Positions 1 to 5,235 of a stretch of 5,235 nucleotides of DNA are shown piece by piece. Source of the DNA: Actinomycetes bacterium. GTDB lineage: Bacteria; Actinomycetota; Actinomycetes; Actinomycetales; Microbacteriaceae. Both the position numbers and the translations under genes were made by a program. The stretch covers positions 1 through 5,235 of the forward strand of contig JAEYUT010000323.1 of assembly GCA_023432305.1 (NCBI GenBank), in the 5' to 3' direction. A model generated the notes under the pieces. The model ran no database searches. It had not been told where the DNA came from and saw only the letters and a program-made list of their open reading frames with translations. The first letter of the stretch is position 1. The number at the start of each line of letters is the position of its first letter.

Positions 1-414
1 ATCGCACCCGGTATGGGGCCAGAGAATGTCACCCCCGTCATCGACGCGATTCTCGGCCCCCTGAAGTCGGCCCTCGATGCCGCGGGTGCCGCGCACCAGG
101 AACCCGGCGTGTTCTGGTACGAGTCGATCCCCGACTCCGACGAGCAGCGCGTGAACGTCTCGTGGGTCGCCACCGGATCCCCCGTCGAGGGTGCAGGCTG
201 GGAGGTCGTCGAGCTGCCCGCAATCGAATGGGCTGCCACGACCATCCACCGCGGAGAGATGTCGGGTATCGGCGACACCTGGCACGCATTCACCGCGCAC
301 GTGGCGGCGGAGGGAGGCCACATCGTCGGCCCCTGCCGTGAGATCTATCTGCAGGCGGATGGCCCGCAGGCGACCTGGGTCACGGAGCTCGTGCTCCCGC
401 TCGCCGCCCGCTGA
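1..414 (+). CDS. GyrI-like effector-binding domain protein, 3' part (probable MerR-family regulator C-terminus)
   Basis: The reading frame is open from the first base and ends at TGA 412-414, giving 137 visible residues. The ATG at 13 is probably internal: the residues before it (I-A-P-G) read on as protein and no ribosome binding site can be seen. The fragment matches the pattern of the GyrI-like / AraC effector-binding fold: a helix near residues 10-30, a Gly-x-Phe-Trp-Tyr stretch (36-40), a strand leading to ELPA (71-74), the HRGEM segment (83-87), a helix around GDTWHAF (91-97), and REIYL (113-117) with the conserved Glu at 114, followed by TELVLPL. This domain binds small, often hydrophobic or cationic ligands. 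It usually sits behind a MerR or AraC DNA-binding domain, which would lie upstream of the window. It could instead be a stand-alone SOUL/GyrI-type protein. It converges on the transporter cluster, so a regulatory link to that cluster is not shown. Confidence 0.8.
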   Translation: MAPGMGPENVTPVIDAILGPLKSALDAAGAAHQEPGVFWYESIPDSDEQRVNVSWVATGSPVEGAGWEVVELPAIEWAATTIHRGEMSGIGDTWHAFTAHVAAEGGHIVGPCREIYLQADGPQATWVTELVLPLAAR

Positions 415-434
415 CCTGCCCGACGCCGGACCCA

Positions 435-469
435 CGGAGGCCCCGCTCCGCAGGGGAACGGGGCCTCCG
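435..469. terminator. Probable bidirectional terminator hairpin between convergent genes
   Basis: Bases 435-445 (cggaggccccg) and 459-469 (cggggcctccg) are perfect reverse complements, an 11-bp GC stem. The 13-nt loop can fold further: 446-449 with 453-456, including one G-T wobble. The hairpin sits in the 67-nt gap between two stop codons facing each other, 21 nt after the plus-strand stop and 13 nt after the minus-strand stop. Neither side has a clear T-run, which is common for GC-rich actinobacterial terminators. The stem is seen directly; termination in both directions is inferred from position. Confidence 0.75.
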
Positions 470-481
470 GATTCGGGACGA

Positions 482-1798
482 TCAGCCGGCGACGGCCGTG
501 AACGCCTCGTCGTAGATCGCAAGCGCGCGCTCCACCTCGTCGGCCGTGACGGTGCACGGCGGGACGACATGGATGCGGTTGTCGGCGGCGAAGGGCAGCA
601 GACCCCGCGCCATGAGCTCCTTCTTGAGAGCTCCGATCGTGGACGCTGCGACGGGTTCGCGGGTCTCGCGGTCGGTGACGAGGTCGAGCGCCCAGAAGAC
701 GCCCGTTCCGCGCACCTCGCCGATCATCGCGTGCTTCTCGGCGAGCTTGCGCAGGCCAGGGCCGAGCACGTCGCGGCCGATGGCCGCCGCGTTCTCGACG
801 ATGCCCTCCTCCTCCATGGCGTCGAGCGCCGCCACGATGGAGGCCATCGCGAGCGGGTGACCCGAGTAGGTGAGACCGCCGGGGAACACCTGGTCGTCGA
901 ACGCACCGGCGATCGACTCCGAGAACACGACGCCGCCGACGGGCACATAGCCCGAGTTGACGCCCTTCGCGAAGGTGATGAGATCGGGCACGACGCCATC
1001 CGGGTTCACCTCGGGGTTCTGCCAGGCGAACCAGTCGCCCGTGCGGCCGAAGCCCGACATGACCTCGTCGGCGATCCACACGATGCCGTACTTGTCGCAG
1101 AGAGCCCGCACGCCCGCGTACCAGCCGGGCGGGGGCATGATGATGCCCGCCGTGCCGGGGATGCCTTCGAGCAGCAGCGCCGCGATCGACGAGGGGCCCT
1201 CCGAGACGATGACGCGCTCGAGGTGGTGCAGGGCGCGCTCCGTCTCCTGCTCGGGGGTCTCCGACCAGAACTCGGAGCGGTACGGGAACGGCCCGAAGAA
1301 GTGCACGTGGCCGCGCGCGTACTCGTTGGGCACACGGCGCCAGTCGCCGGTCGCCACGACCGCCGCGCCCGTGTTGCCGTGGTAGCTCCGGTAGGTGGAG
1401 AGCACCTTGTCGCGACCGGTGTAGAGACGCGCGGCGCGGATCGCGTTCTCGTTCGCGTCGGCTCCGCCGTTGGTGAAGAAGACCTTTCCGAACGCAGAGC
1501 CGGACTTGGCGAGGATGCGCGCGGCAGCTTCGCCGCGGGCGAGGTTCGCCGTCGAGGGCGCGATCGTCGGAAGCACGGCGGCCTGCTCCTGGATGGCCTT
1601 CACGACCTTCGGGTGGAGGTGGCCGATGTTGACGTTCACGAGCTGGCTCGAGAAGTCGAGGTAGCGGTTGCCCTCGAAGTCCCAGAGCTCGGTGCCGAGA
1701 CCGCCCGCGATGACAAGCGGATCGAGGGTCGCCTGCGCCGACCACGAGTGGAACACGTGGGCCCGGTCGAGGTCGTAGGTGTGCTGGTTGGTGCTCAT
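482..1798 (-). CDS. Class III PLP-dependent aminotransferase (taurine/beta-alanine transaminase-like)
   Basis: This encodes a 438-residue fold-type I aminotransferase of class III, near the usual family length and complete. It should be a cytosolic enzyme that moves an amino group from a substrate amine to a 2-oxo acid through pyridoxal phosphate (PLP). Visible motifs are the phosphate-binding NGGADANENA (110-119), the PLP-stacking Tyr-His (139-140), IADEVMSGFGRTG (242-254) with the PLP-nitrogen Asp at 244, the Schiff-base Lys in FAKGVNSG (Lys278), LTYSGHP (309-315) and the EVRGTG segment (361-366). The overall pattern, including YLDFSSQLVNVNIGH (46-60), resembles actinobacterial proteins annotated as taurine--pyruvate/2-oxoglutarate transaminase or 'aspartate aminotransferase family' and often found with pyrimidine-degradation genes. 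The ATG is supported by AGGAA 6 nt upstream. It is the last gene of the minus-strand cluster, 106 nt after the binding-protein gene. The amino donor (taurine, beta-alanine or another omega-amino acid) cannot be settled from sequence. Confidence 0.93.
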   Translation of the reverse strand: MSTNQHTYDLDRAHVFHSWSAQATLDPLVIAGGLGTELWDFEGNRYLDFSSQLVNVNIGHLHPKVVKAIQEQAAVLPTIAPSTANLARGEAAARILAKSGSAFGKVFFTNGGADANENAIRAARLYTGRDKVLSTYRSYHGNTGAAVVATGDWRRVPNEYARGHVHFFGPFPYRSEFWSETPEQETERALHHLERVIVSEGPSSIAALLLEGIPGTAGIIMPPPGWYAGVRALCDKYGIVWIADEVMSGFGRTGDWFAWQNPEVNPDGVVPDLITFAKGVNSGYVPVGGVVFSESIAGAFDDQVFPGGLTYSGHPLAMASIVAALDAMEEEGIVENAAAIGRDVLGPGLRKLAEKHAMIGEVRGTGVFWALDLVTDRETREPVAASTIGALKKELMARGLLPFAADNRIHVVPPCTVTADEVERALAIYDEAFTAVAG

Positions 1799-1804
1799 TA
1801 TCGG

Positions 1805-1809
1805 TTCCT
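1805..1809 (-). promoter_or_regulatory. Ribosome binding site of the aminotransferase
   Basis: The minus strand reads AGGAA, 6 nt before the ATG at 1798. It fixes the start, although the frame itself stays open upstream to about 2086. It lies just outside the large inverted repeat (1820-1896), so folding of that repeat would leave this site single-stranded. Confidence 0.7.
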
Positions 1810-1819
1810 GATATCTGGT

Positions 1820-1896
1820 GCGGGGCCGGGCGGCCCATGCACTGTCGAACCCCAGCGTACGGTTCCGACAGGGCGTTCCGGATCGCCCGGCCCCGC
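1820..1896 (-). repeat. Nested inverted repeat (long RNA hairpin) between binding protein and aminotransferase
   Basis: Bases 1820-1832 (gcggggccgggcg) and 1884-1896 (cgcccggccccgc) are exact reverse complements, a 13-bp stem with 12 G-C pairs on the outside of a 51-nt interior and no mismatch. Inside it, 1842-1851 pairs with 1861-1871: six pairs, one bulged base at 1865, then four more, closing a 9-nt loop. In the minus-strand transcript the structure starts 8 nt after the binding-protein stop and ends 10 nt before the aminotransferase ribosome binding site, filling most of the spacer. No T-run follows. Possible roles are a partial terminator or attenuator, a 3' stabiliser that raises the level of binding-protein mRNA (like REP elements after some periplasmic-binding-protein genes), or a DNA operator at the inner palindrome. 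The pairing is directly visible; the role is inferred. Confidence 0.85.
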
Positions 1897-1904
1897 GGCG
1901 TGTT

Positions 1905-3080
1905 CTACTGGCCGCCCTCGGTGAGGACGACCTCGATGGGGGTGTAGTCGCCGTCGACGACGACGCCCTCCTCGGCGAGCTCATCGAGCGCCTTCTGGAT
2001 GTACTCGTTCGAGTACGCAGATGACGCGGGCTCGGCGGTGATGAGCTCGAGTCCGTCCTGGTTCTTGGCCGAGAGCGCCCCCGCAACCGTCTTGTCCCAC
2101 GCGGCCTGGTCGATGAGTCCGAACGCGCCGCCTGCCCAGATGAGCTTGTTGGTCTCGTTCATCATCCACAGCTGGTGGTTCGGTCCCACCGGGAACGCGT
2201 CGACTCCCGGCGCTGTGGCGGCGTCGAACACGATCTGGGCCGCCTCCTCCGGGAAGTCGCGCGCGTGCACCCAGCCCTTGGTGACGGCCTTGAGGAACCG
2301 CACCGCGGCGTCCGCGTACGCCGGGTCGTCGGCGAGGCGCTGCGTGTCGGCCCACAGGGCGTCCTGCAGCATGGCTCCCTCGGTGTCCTCGTAGTAGATG
2401 ACGTCGAGGTCGTCCATCGTGTACAGCTCGCCCGTGGCGGGGTTGACGGTCTCGAGCACCTGAGCGAGCTCGTTGTACGTCATCGCCTGGGCGGCGTCGA
2501 CGTCGCCGTCGAGGAGAGCGTTCATCGAGAAGTCCTGCGTCGTGATCGAGACGGTCGTCGAGTCGAGTCCCTCGGCGGCCATCGCGGCGAAGATCTCCCA
2601 CTCGTTGCCGAAGCCCCACGAGCCGATGCGCTTGCCCTCGAAGTCGGCGACCTCGGTGATGCCGTCGCCCTTCCACGAGACCTGCGTGGTGCCGGACTTC
2701 TGGAACACCTGGGCGATGTTGGTGAGCTCGACGCCGCTCGCCTCGAGCGTGCCGAGGACCTTCGGCACCCAGGCGACCGCGAAGTCGACGTCGCCCGCGA
2801 CGAGCGCATCCTGCGGGACGATGTCGCCGCCCGAGGGGACGATCTCGACCGAATCGAAGCCGTACTCCTCGAAATAGCCCTTCTCCTGGGCGACGAAGTA
2901 GCCCGCGAACTGGGCCTGCGGCAGCCACTGCAGCTGCAGCTTGATGGAGGTGAGCGGTTCGAAGTCGCCGTCGCCGTCCGAGCCACCCGGTTCGGCAGCC
3001 GCCGTGCAGGCGCTGAGGACGAGCGCGGCGGCGGTCGCCGCTGCGGCGACACCGAGGCCGCGTGTGGTGCTGAGTCTCAT
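1905..3080 (-). CDS. ABC transporter substrate-binding lipoprotein, NMT1/THI5-SsuA type
   Basis: This encodes a 391-residue extracellular solute receptor, anchored to the membrane by a lipid. Residues 1-25 form a lipoprotein signal peptide: Arg2/Arg7, a hydrophobic Ala/Val/Leu stretch, and lipobox LSAC with the lipidated Cys25. A Gly/Ser/Asp-rich linker follows (about 31-41). The mature part opens with KLQLQWLPQAQFAGYFVAQ (47-65) and KGYFEEYGF (67-75), the hallmark first strand and helix of the NMT1/THI5-like group that includes ThiY-, SsuA- and TauA-type receptors. DVDFAVAWVPKVL (97-109) and GKRIGSWGFGNEWE (149-162) fit the same fold. It is longer than typical ThiY or TauA proteins and has an extended C-terminus. 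Apart from Cys25 there is no cysteine, and there are ten tryptophans, several near the expected ligand cleft. The ATG follows a purine-rich ribosome binding site, and the stop is TAG 1905-1907. It is the receptor for the adjoining permease/ATPase genes. The ligand is unknown; a pyrimidine-like ring or an omega-amino compound would suit the neighbouring transaminase. Confidence 0.93.
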   Translation of the reverse strand: MRLSTTRGLGVAAAATAAALVLSACTAAAEPGGSDGDGDFEPLTSIKLQLQWLPQAQFAGYFVAQEKGYFEEYGFDSVEIVPSGGDIVPQDALVAGDVDFAVAWVPKVLGTLEASGVELTNIAQVFQKSGTTQVSWKGDGITEVADFEGKRIGSWGFGNEWEIFAAMAAEGLDSTTVSITTQDFSMNALLDGDVDAAQAMTYNELAQVLETVNPATGELYTMDDLDVIYYEDTEGAMLQDALWADTQRLADDPAYADAAVRFLKAVTKGWVHARDFPEEAAQIVFDAATAPGVDAFPVGPNHQLWMMNETNKLIWAGGAFGLIDQAAWDKTVAGALSAKNQDGLELITAEPASSAYSNEYIQKALDELAEEGVVVDGDYTPIEVVLTEGGQ

Positions 3081-3084
3081 GCTG

Positions 3085-3092
3085 TTCCCTTT
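3085..3092 (-). promoter_or_regulatory. Ribosome binding site of the binding protein
   Basis: The minus strand reads AAAGGGAA, 4 nt before the ATG at 3080 (6 nt counted from the GGG core). This purine run directly follows the C-rich leader and supports the chosen start, which is also the only one giving a signal peptide. Confidence 0.7.
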
Positions 3093-3100
3093 CGTGATCG

Positions 3101-3156
3101 GTGATGCAGGTGGTGCGGTGGAGCCGATGGAGCGGGATGGAGCAGTGATGCAGGTG
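3101..3156 (-). repeat. Short direct-repeat block in the leader of the binding-protein gene
   Basis: The 12-mer gtgatgcaggtg (plus strand) occurs exactly at 3101-3112 and at 3145-3156. Between the copies lie three near-identical 8-mers: ggtggagc (3117-3124), gatggagc (3126-3133) and gatggagc (3136-3143), starting 9 and 10 bases apart. The block fills most of the 80-nt spacer between the permease stop (3161) and the binding-protein start. In the transcript these read as C-rich CACCTGCATCAC and GCTCCAYC units with few G residues, so little local folding is expected. I see no -10/-35 pair. The repeats are seen directly; a function as protein-binding sites, a Rho-loading region or simply slipped sequence is open. 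Confidence 0.7.
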
Positions 3157-3160
3157 CCGA

Positions 3161-3931
3161 CTAGGTCGACGATCTCCGCGTCACGAGACGTTCGAGGAAC
3201 GCGGTGACGAGGTAGAAGACGAGGCCGATGAGGATCCCTGCGGCCACATACGCCCACGCGAGGGCGGCGCGCCCCGATTTCGCGTAGGTGGCGATCGAGG
3301 TGCCGATGCCGTCGGAAGGCCCGCCGAAGTACTCGGCGACGAGCGCGGCGATCACAGCGAGCGAGCTCGCGATCCGCAGACCCGTCATGAGGTACGGCAG
3401 CGCTGTGGGGAGCGTGAGGAAGCGGAAGGTCTGCCCGCTGCTCGCCGCGGACGCCCGCAGCAGGTCGCGATGCACCGGCTGCGTCTGACGCAGTCCCCTC
3501 AGCACGTTGATGAACACGGGGATGAACGCGGCGATCGTCGCGACCGCCTGACGGCCGAACTGGCTCGACGCCCCGAACATCGTGTTGAGGATGGGCGTGA
3601 TCGCGACGATCGGGATGACGGCGAGCGCGGCGATGAGCGGCGCCAGCATCCCGTCGATGGGGCGCGCCGCGGCCGCGAGTCCCGCGAGGATGACGGCGAT
3701 CACCGCACCCACGGTGAGGCCGATGAGGGCGTTGAGCGCCGTGATCGTCATGTCGTCCCAGATGATGCCCCAGCGGTTCACGAGCTCGGCGCCGATCGCC
3801 GTGGGACTCGGGAGCATGCGCGGCGCCGTCCCGATGACGTCCACGTACACGATCCACGCGGCAAGGCCGAGGGCGCCCACCCCGATGGGGGCGGCGATCC
3901 TCACCCAGCCGGGCAGGCTCGTCTCATTCAT
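3161..3931 (-). CDS. ABC transporter permease, NitT/TauT (binding-protein-dependent) type
   Basis: This encodes a 256-residue integral membrane protein, the normal length for the SsuC/TauC/ThiX-like class. Hydrophobic segments lie near residues 13-33, 66-90, 95-116, 128-145, 187-203 and 226-247, giving the usual six helices. The cytoplasmic coupling loop that docks on the ATPase is clear: LLRASAASSGQTFRFLTLPTAL (157-178), a variant of the EAA motif with the expected Gly and downstream Pro. PIVAITPILNTMFG (107-120) is the family's mid-protein signature. The ATG overlaps the ATPase stop as ATGA (3928-3931), so it is probably translated by coupling; GGAGAGGG lies 10 nt upstream. It differs clearly from the other permease, so the pore is probably a heterodimer. 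It ends at TAG 3161-3163, followed by an 80-nt repeat-bearing spacer. The substrate cannot be read from a permease of this class. Confidence 0.93.
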   Translation of the reverse strand: MNETSLPGWVRIAAPIGVGALGLAAWIVYVDVIGTAPRMLPSPTAIGAELVNRWGIIWDDMTITALNALIGLTVGAVIAVILAGLAAAARPIDGMLAPLIAALAVIPIVAITPILNTMFGASSQFGRQAVATIAAFIPVFINVLRGLRQTQPVHRDLLRASAASSGQTFRFLTLPTALPYLMTGLRIASSLAVIAALVAEYFGGPSDGIGTSIATYAKSGRAALAWAYVAAGILIGLVFYLVTAFLERLVTRRSST

Positions 3932-4731
3932 CGTTCGTTCGCCCTCTCCACGCGCACCCCGTGCAGCGCCTCACGCACCGCGGTGACGTGCTCGAAATAG
4001 GCGGGGGTCTCGCGCAGCAGCTCGTCGCGCACATCCCCCAGCGAGATGTCGATGACCTCGGTGATGCGACCGGGCCGCGGGCTCATCACCACGACCCGAT
4101 CCGAGAGGAACACCGCCTCCGGGATCGAGTGGGTGACGAACACCACAGCCGCACCCGTCTCGGCGGCGATGCGGGCGAGCTCCGACTGGAGGTACTCGCG
4201 CGTCATCTCATCCAGTGCGCCGAACGGCTCATCCATGAGCAGGAGCTTGGGGCGCGCGGCGAGCGCCCGCGCGATGGCCACACGCTGCTGCATGCCGCCC
4301 GACAGCTGGTCAGGGTAGCGGTCGATGAACTCGGTGAGCCCCACGAGCTCGGCGAGCTCCGCAACACGCGCCTCACGTTCGGTCCTGGCGACCTTATGCA
4401 GTTCGAGAGGGAGCGCGATGTTGCCGGCCACGGTGCGCCACGGCAGCAGCCCGGCCTGCTGGAACGCGATGCCGTAGTCCTGATCGATGCGGGCGCGACG
4501 GGCGGGCTTGCCGAAGATCGACAGCTCGCCGCTCGTGGCCTGATCGAGATCGGCGATAAGGCGCATCAGGGTCGACTTGCCGCATCCGGACGGCCCGATG
4601 AGTGCGACGAACTCCCCCGCGCGCACCTCGAGGTCGACATCCGCGAGCGCGACGACCTCGCCCGCCTTCGTCGGGAAGATCTTGCCGACGCCGGTGGCCC
4701 GGACGGCGAGATCGGAATCGGTGCGGGTCAT
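3928..4731 (-). CDS. ABC transporter ATP-binding protein, NitT/TauT type
   Basis: This encodes a complete 267-residue nucleotide-binding subunit that powers the importer from the cytoplasmic face. All catalytic motifs are intact: Walker A GPSGCGKST (46-54), Q-loop Gln91 in AFQQAGLLPW (89-98), signature LSGGMQQR (143-150), Walker B LLLMDEP (163-169) with catalytic Glu168, D-loop ALD (172-174) and switch His201 in VTHSIPEA (199-206). GLLPW after the Q-loop and VVVMSPRPGRI (213-223) are typical of the SsuB/TauB/ThiZ group. The open frame reaches further upstream, but ATG 4731 is preferred. It has AGGAGAGG 7 nt upstream, overlaps the upstream permease stop as ATGA (4728-4731), and begins at the normal family position. 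Its own stop overlaps the next permease start in the same way. Confidence 0.95.
   Translation of the reverse strand: MTRTDSDLAVRATGVGKIFPTKAGEVVALADVDLEVRAGEFVALIGPSGCGKSTLMRLIADLDQATSGELSIFGKPARRARIDQDYGIAFQQAGLLPWRTVAGNIALPLELHKVARTEREARVAELAELVGLTEFIDRYPDQLSGGMQQRVAIARALAARPKLLLMDEPFGALDEMTREYLQSELARIAAETGAAVVFVTHSIPEAVFLSDRVVVMSPRPGRITEVIDISLGDVRDELLRETPAYFEHVTAVREALHGVRVERANER
3942..3949 (-). promoter_or_regulatory. Ribosome binding site of the second permease, inside the ATPase gene
   Basis: The minus strand reads GGAGAGGG, 10 nt before the ATG at 3931 and within the last codons of the ATPase gene. Together with the ATGA overlap it supports translational coupling from the ATPase to the permease. 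Confidence 0.6.
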
Positions 4732-5235
4732 GCGACTGCCTCTCCTCTGCGGTAGTTCTTCAGCGCGAGGCCGATGAGCGCGACGGAGCCCGCCGCGACG
4801 AGACCGAGCGCGATCGATCCGAACGTCGGACCCCACGGTGCGGCGGGGTCGCTCGACGCCTGACCGGCGAGCTGGATGAGCATGCGGCCGATCCCGCCCC
4901 GCATGCCGATGGAGACCTCCGCCACCACAGCTCCCAGCACCGCGTTGGCGGCGGCGAGTCGCAGCGCCGGCAGCAGGTACGGCACGGATGCCGGCAGCCG
5001 AAGCCGCAGGAGCGTCGGCCAGTAGCCGGCGGCGTAGCTGCGCATGAGGTCGAGGTGGATGCGGTCAGGTGCGTCGAGGCCCTTCAGCACGCCGATCGCC
5101 ACCGGGAAGAACGCCAGGTAGGAGGCGATGACGGCGACCGACAGCCACTGCGGCCACGGGGTGCCCGCACGATCGATCTGGTTGCCGATCGCGTTCACGA
5201 CCGGCGCGAACGCGATGAGCGGAACGATCTGACTC
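4728..5235 (-). CDS. ABC transporter permease, NitT/TauT type, 5' end cut by window edge
   Basis: The last 168 residues of a second permease are visible and the frame is open to the right edge. A GTG at 5198 could serve as a start but is very likely an internal Val. The residues before it (SQIVPLIAFAPV) form the conserved mid-protein signature of this permease class, so the true start lies outside. Numbering from the edge, helices lie near 30-50, 92-110 and 137-157. The EAA-type coupling loop is LDLMRSYAAGYWPTLLRLRLP (61-81), with its Gly at 70. The stretch between the last two helices (about 121-137) is long and polar, with Ser, Asp and Pro. The gene ends in TGA 4728-4730, overlapping the ATPase start. 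It is probably the partner of the 256-residue permease in a heterodimeric pore. The cluster therefore begins further right, where the promoter and perhaps catabolic enzymes should lie. Confidence 0.92.
   Translation of the reverse strand, partial: SQIVPLIAFAPVVNAIGNQIDRAGTPWPQWLSVAVIASYLAFFPVAIGVLKGLDAPDRIHLDLMRSYAAGYWPTLLRLRLPASVPYLLPALRLAAANAVLGAVVAEVSIGMRGGIGRMLIQLAGQASSDPAAPWGPTFGSIALGLVAAGSVALIGLALKNYRRGEAVA
4739..4746 (-). promoter_or_regulatory. Ribosome binding site of the ATPase, inside the upstream permease gene
   Basis: The minus strand reads AGGAGAGG, 7 nt before the ATG at 4731. It is the strongest ribosome binding site in the window and decides the ATPase start over upstream in-frame alternatives. 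Confidence 0.75.

Noticed and set aside
1805..1850. A promoter for the aminotransferase, with TCGACA as -35 and GATATC as -10.
   Set aside because: The two are 27 nt apart, too far for a standard sigma-70-type promoter, and the -10 candidate runs into the ribosome binding site.
1820..1896. A known riboswitch class (for example TPP, given the THI5-like receptor).
   Set aside because: I see no TPP-type conserved core. The element is a plain nested hairpin lying after the receptor gene, not before the transporter operon.
191..1924. A 577-codon open frame on the plus strand opposite the aminotransferase.
   Set aside because: It is rich in Arg, His and Asp with no recognisable domain, and it mirrors a gene with intact catalytic motifs. 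Long antisense frames are expected in GC-rich codon usage.
482..2086. An upstream extension of the aminotransferase frame to about 2086.
   Set aside because: The extra residues are low-complexity Arg/Ser/Thr and overlap the receptor's C-terminus and the inverted repeat. ATG 1798 has a well-placed ribosome binding site and gives the usual family length.
2175..3104. A 309-codon plus-strand frame opposite the receptor gene.
   Set aside because: It shows no motif, has a composition typical of antisense shadow and lies entirely opposite a supported gene.
1905..3857. The receptor frame stays open far upstream, suggesting a 650-residue fusion.
   Set aside because: The upstream part is an Arg/His-rich shadow of the permease gene. 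The ATG at 3080 has a ribosome binding site and begins a lipoprotein signal peptide.
3961..4755. A 264-codon plus-strand frame opposite the ATPase.
   Set aside because: It is the antisense shadow of a gene with every ABC ATPase motif intact.
4728..5198. GTG at 5198 as the true start of the second permease.
   Set aside because: The residues upstream of it, to the window edge, carry the conserved permease signature, and starting there would remove half of the membrane helices.

Overview
The window comes from a GC-rich chromosome. High third-position GC, tight gene packing and the style of the proteins point to an actinobacterium, most likely of the Microbacteriaceae type (Microbacterium and relatives). 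This placement is inferred from composition and protein resemblance, not from a marker gene.

Layout, left to right. (1) Bases 1-414, plus strand: the 3' part of a gene whose product ends in a GyrI-like / AraC-type effector-binding domain, probably the C-terminal half of a MerR-family regulator. Its start lies outside the window. (2) Bases 415-481: a short convergent spacer with a perfect 11-bp stem, probably a terminator serving both strands. (3) Bases 482-5235, minus strand (transcribed right to left): one gene cluster that runs off the right edge. In transcription order it holds a 5'-truncated ABC permease (4728-5235), an ABC ATPase (3928-4731), a second ABC permease (3161-3931), a lipoprotein substrate-binding protein of the NMT1/THI5-SsuA type (1905-3080) and a class III PLP-dependent aminotransferase (482-1798).

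The four transporter genes make a complete NitT/TauT-class importer: a lipid-anchored binding protein, two different permeases and one ATPase. The first three genes are joined by two 4-nt ATGA stop/start overlaps, so they are probably translationally coupled. The binding protein and the aminotransferase are set apart by spacers of 80 and 106 nt. The aminotransferase resembles the actinobacterial family annotated as taurine or beta-alanine transaminase. The simplest reading is an uptake-and-deamination module for a small amino compound or its precursor (pyrimidine/hydantoin breakdown yielding beta-alanine, or taurine). The sequence alone does not fix the substrate.

The least ordinary DNA lies in the two spacers flanking the binding-protein gene. 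The upstream one (3081-3160) is a compact block of short direct repeats (a 12-mer twice, enclosing three near-identical 8-mers) and gives a C-rich, G-poor RNA. The downstream one (1799-1904) is almost filled by a nested inverted repeat: a 13-bp GC stem enclosing a second, 10-bp stem. Both look suited to setting the level of the binding-protein message relative to its neighbours. I found no RNA gene, CRISPR array, insertion sequence or clear sigma-factor promoter. The cluster's promoter is presumably beyond the right edge. No clearly undescribed system is evident; the spacer elements are the parts most worth following up.
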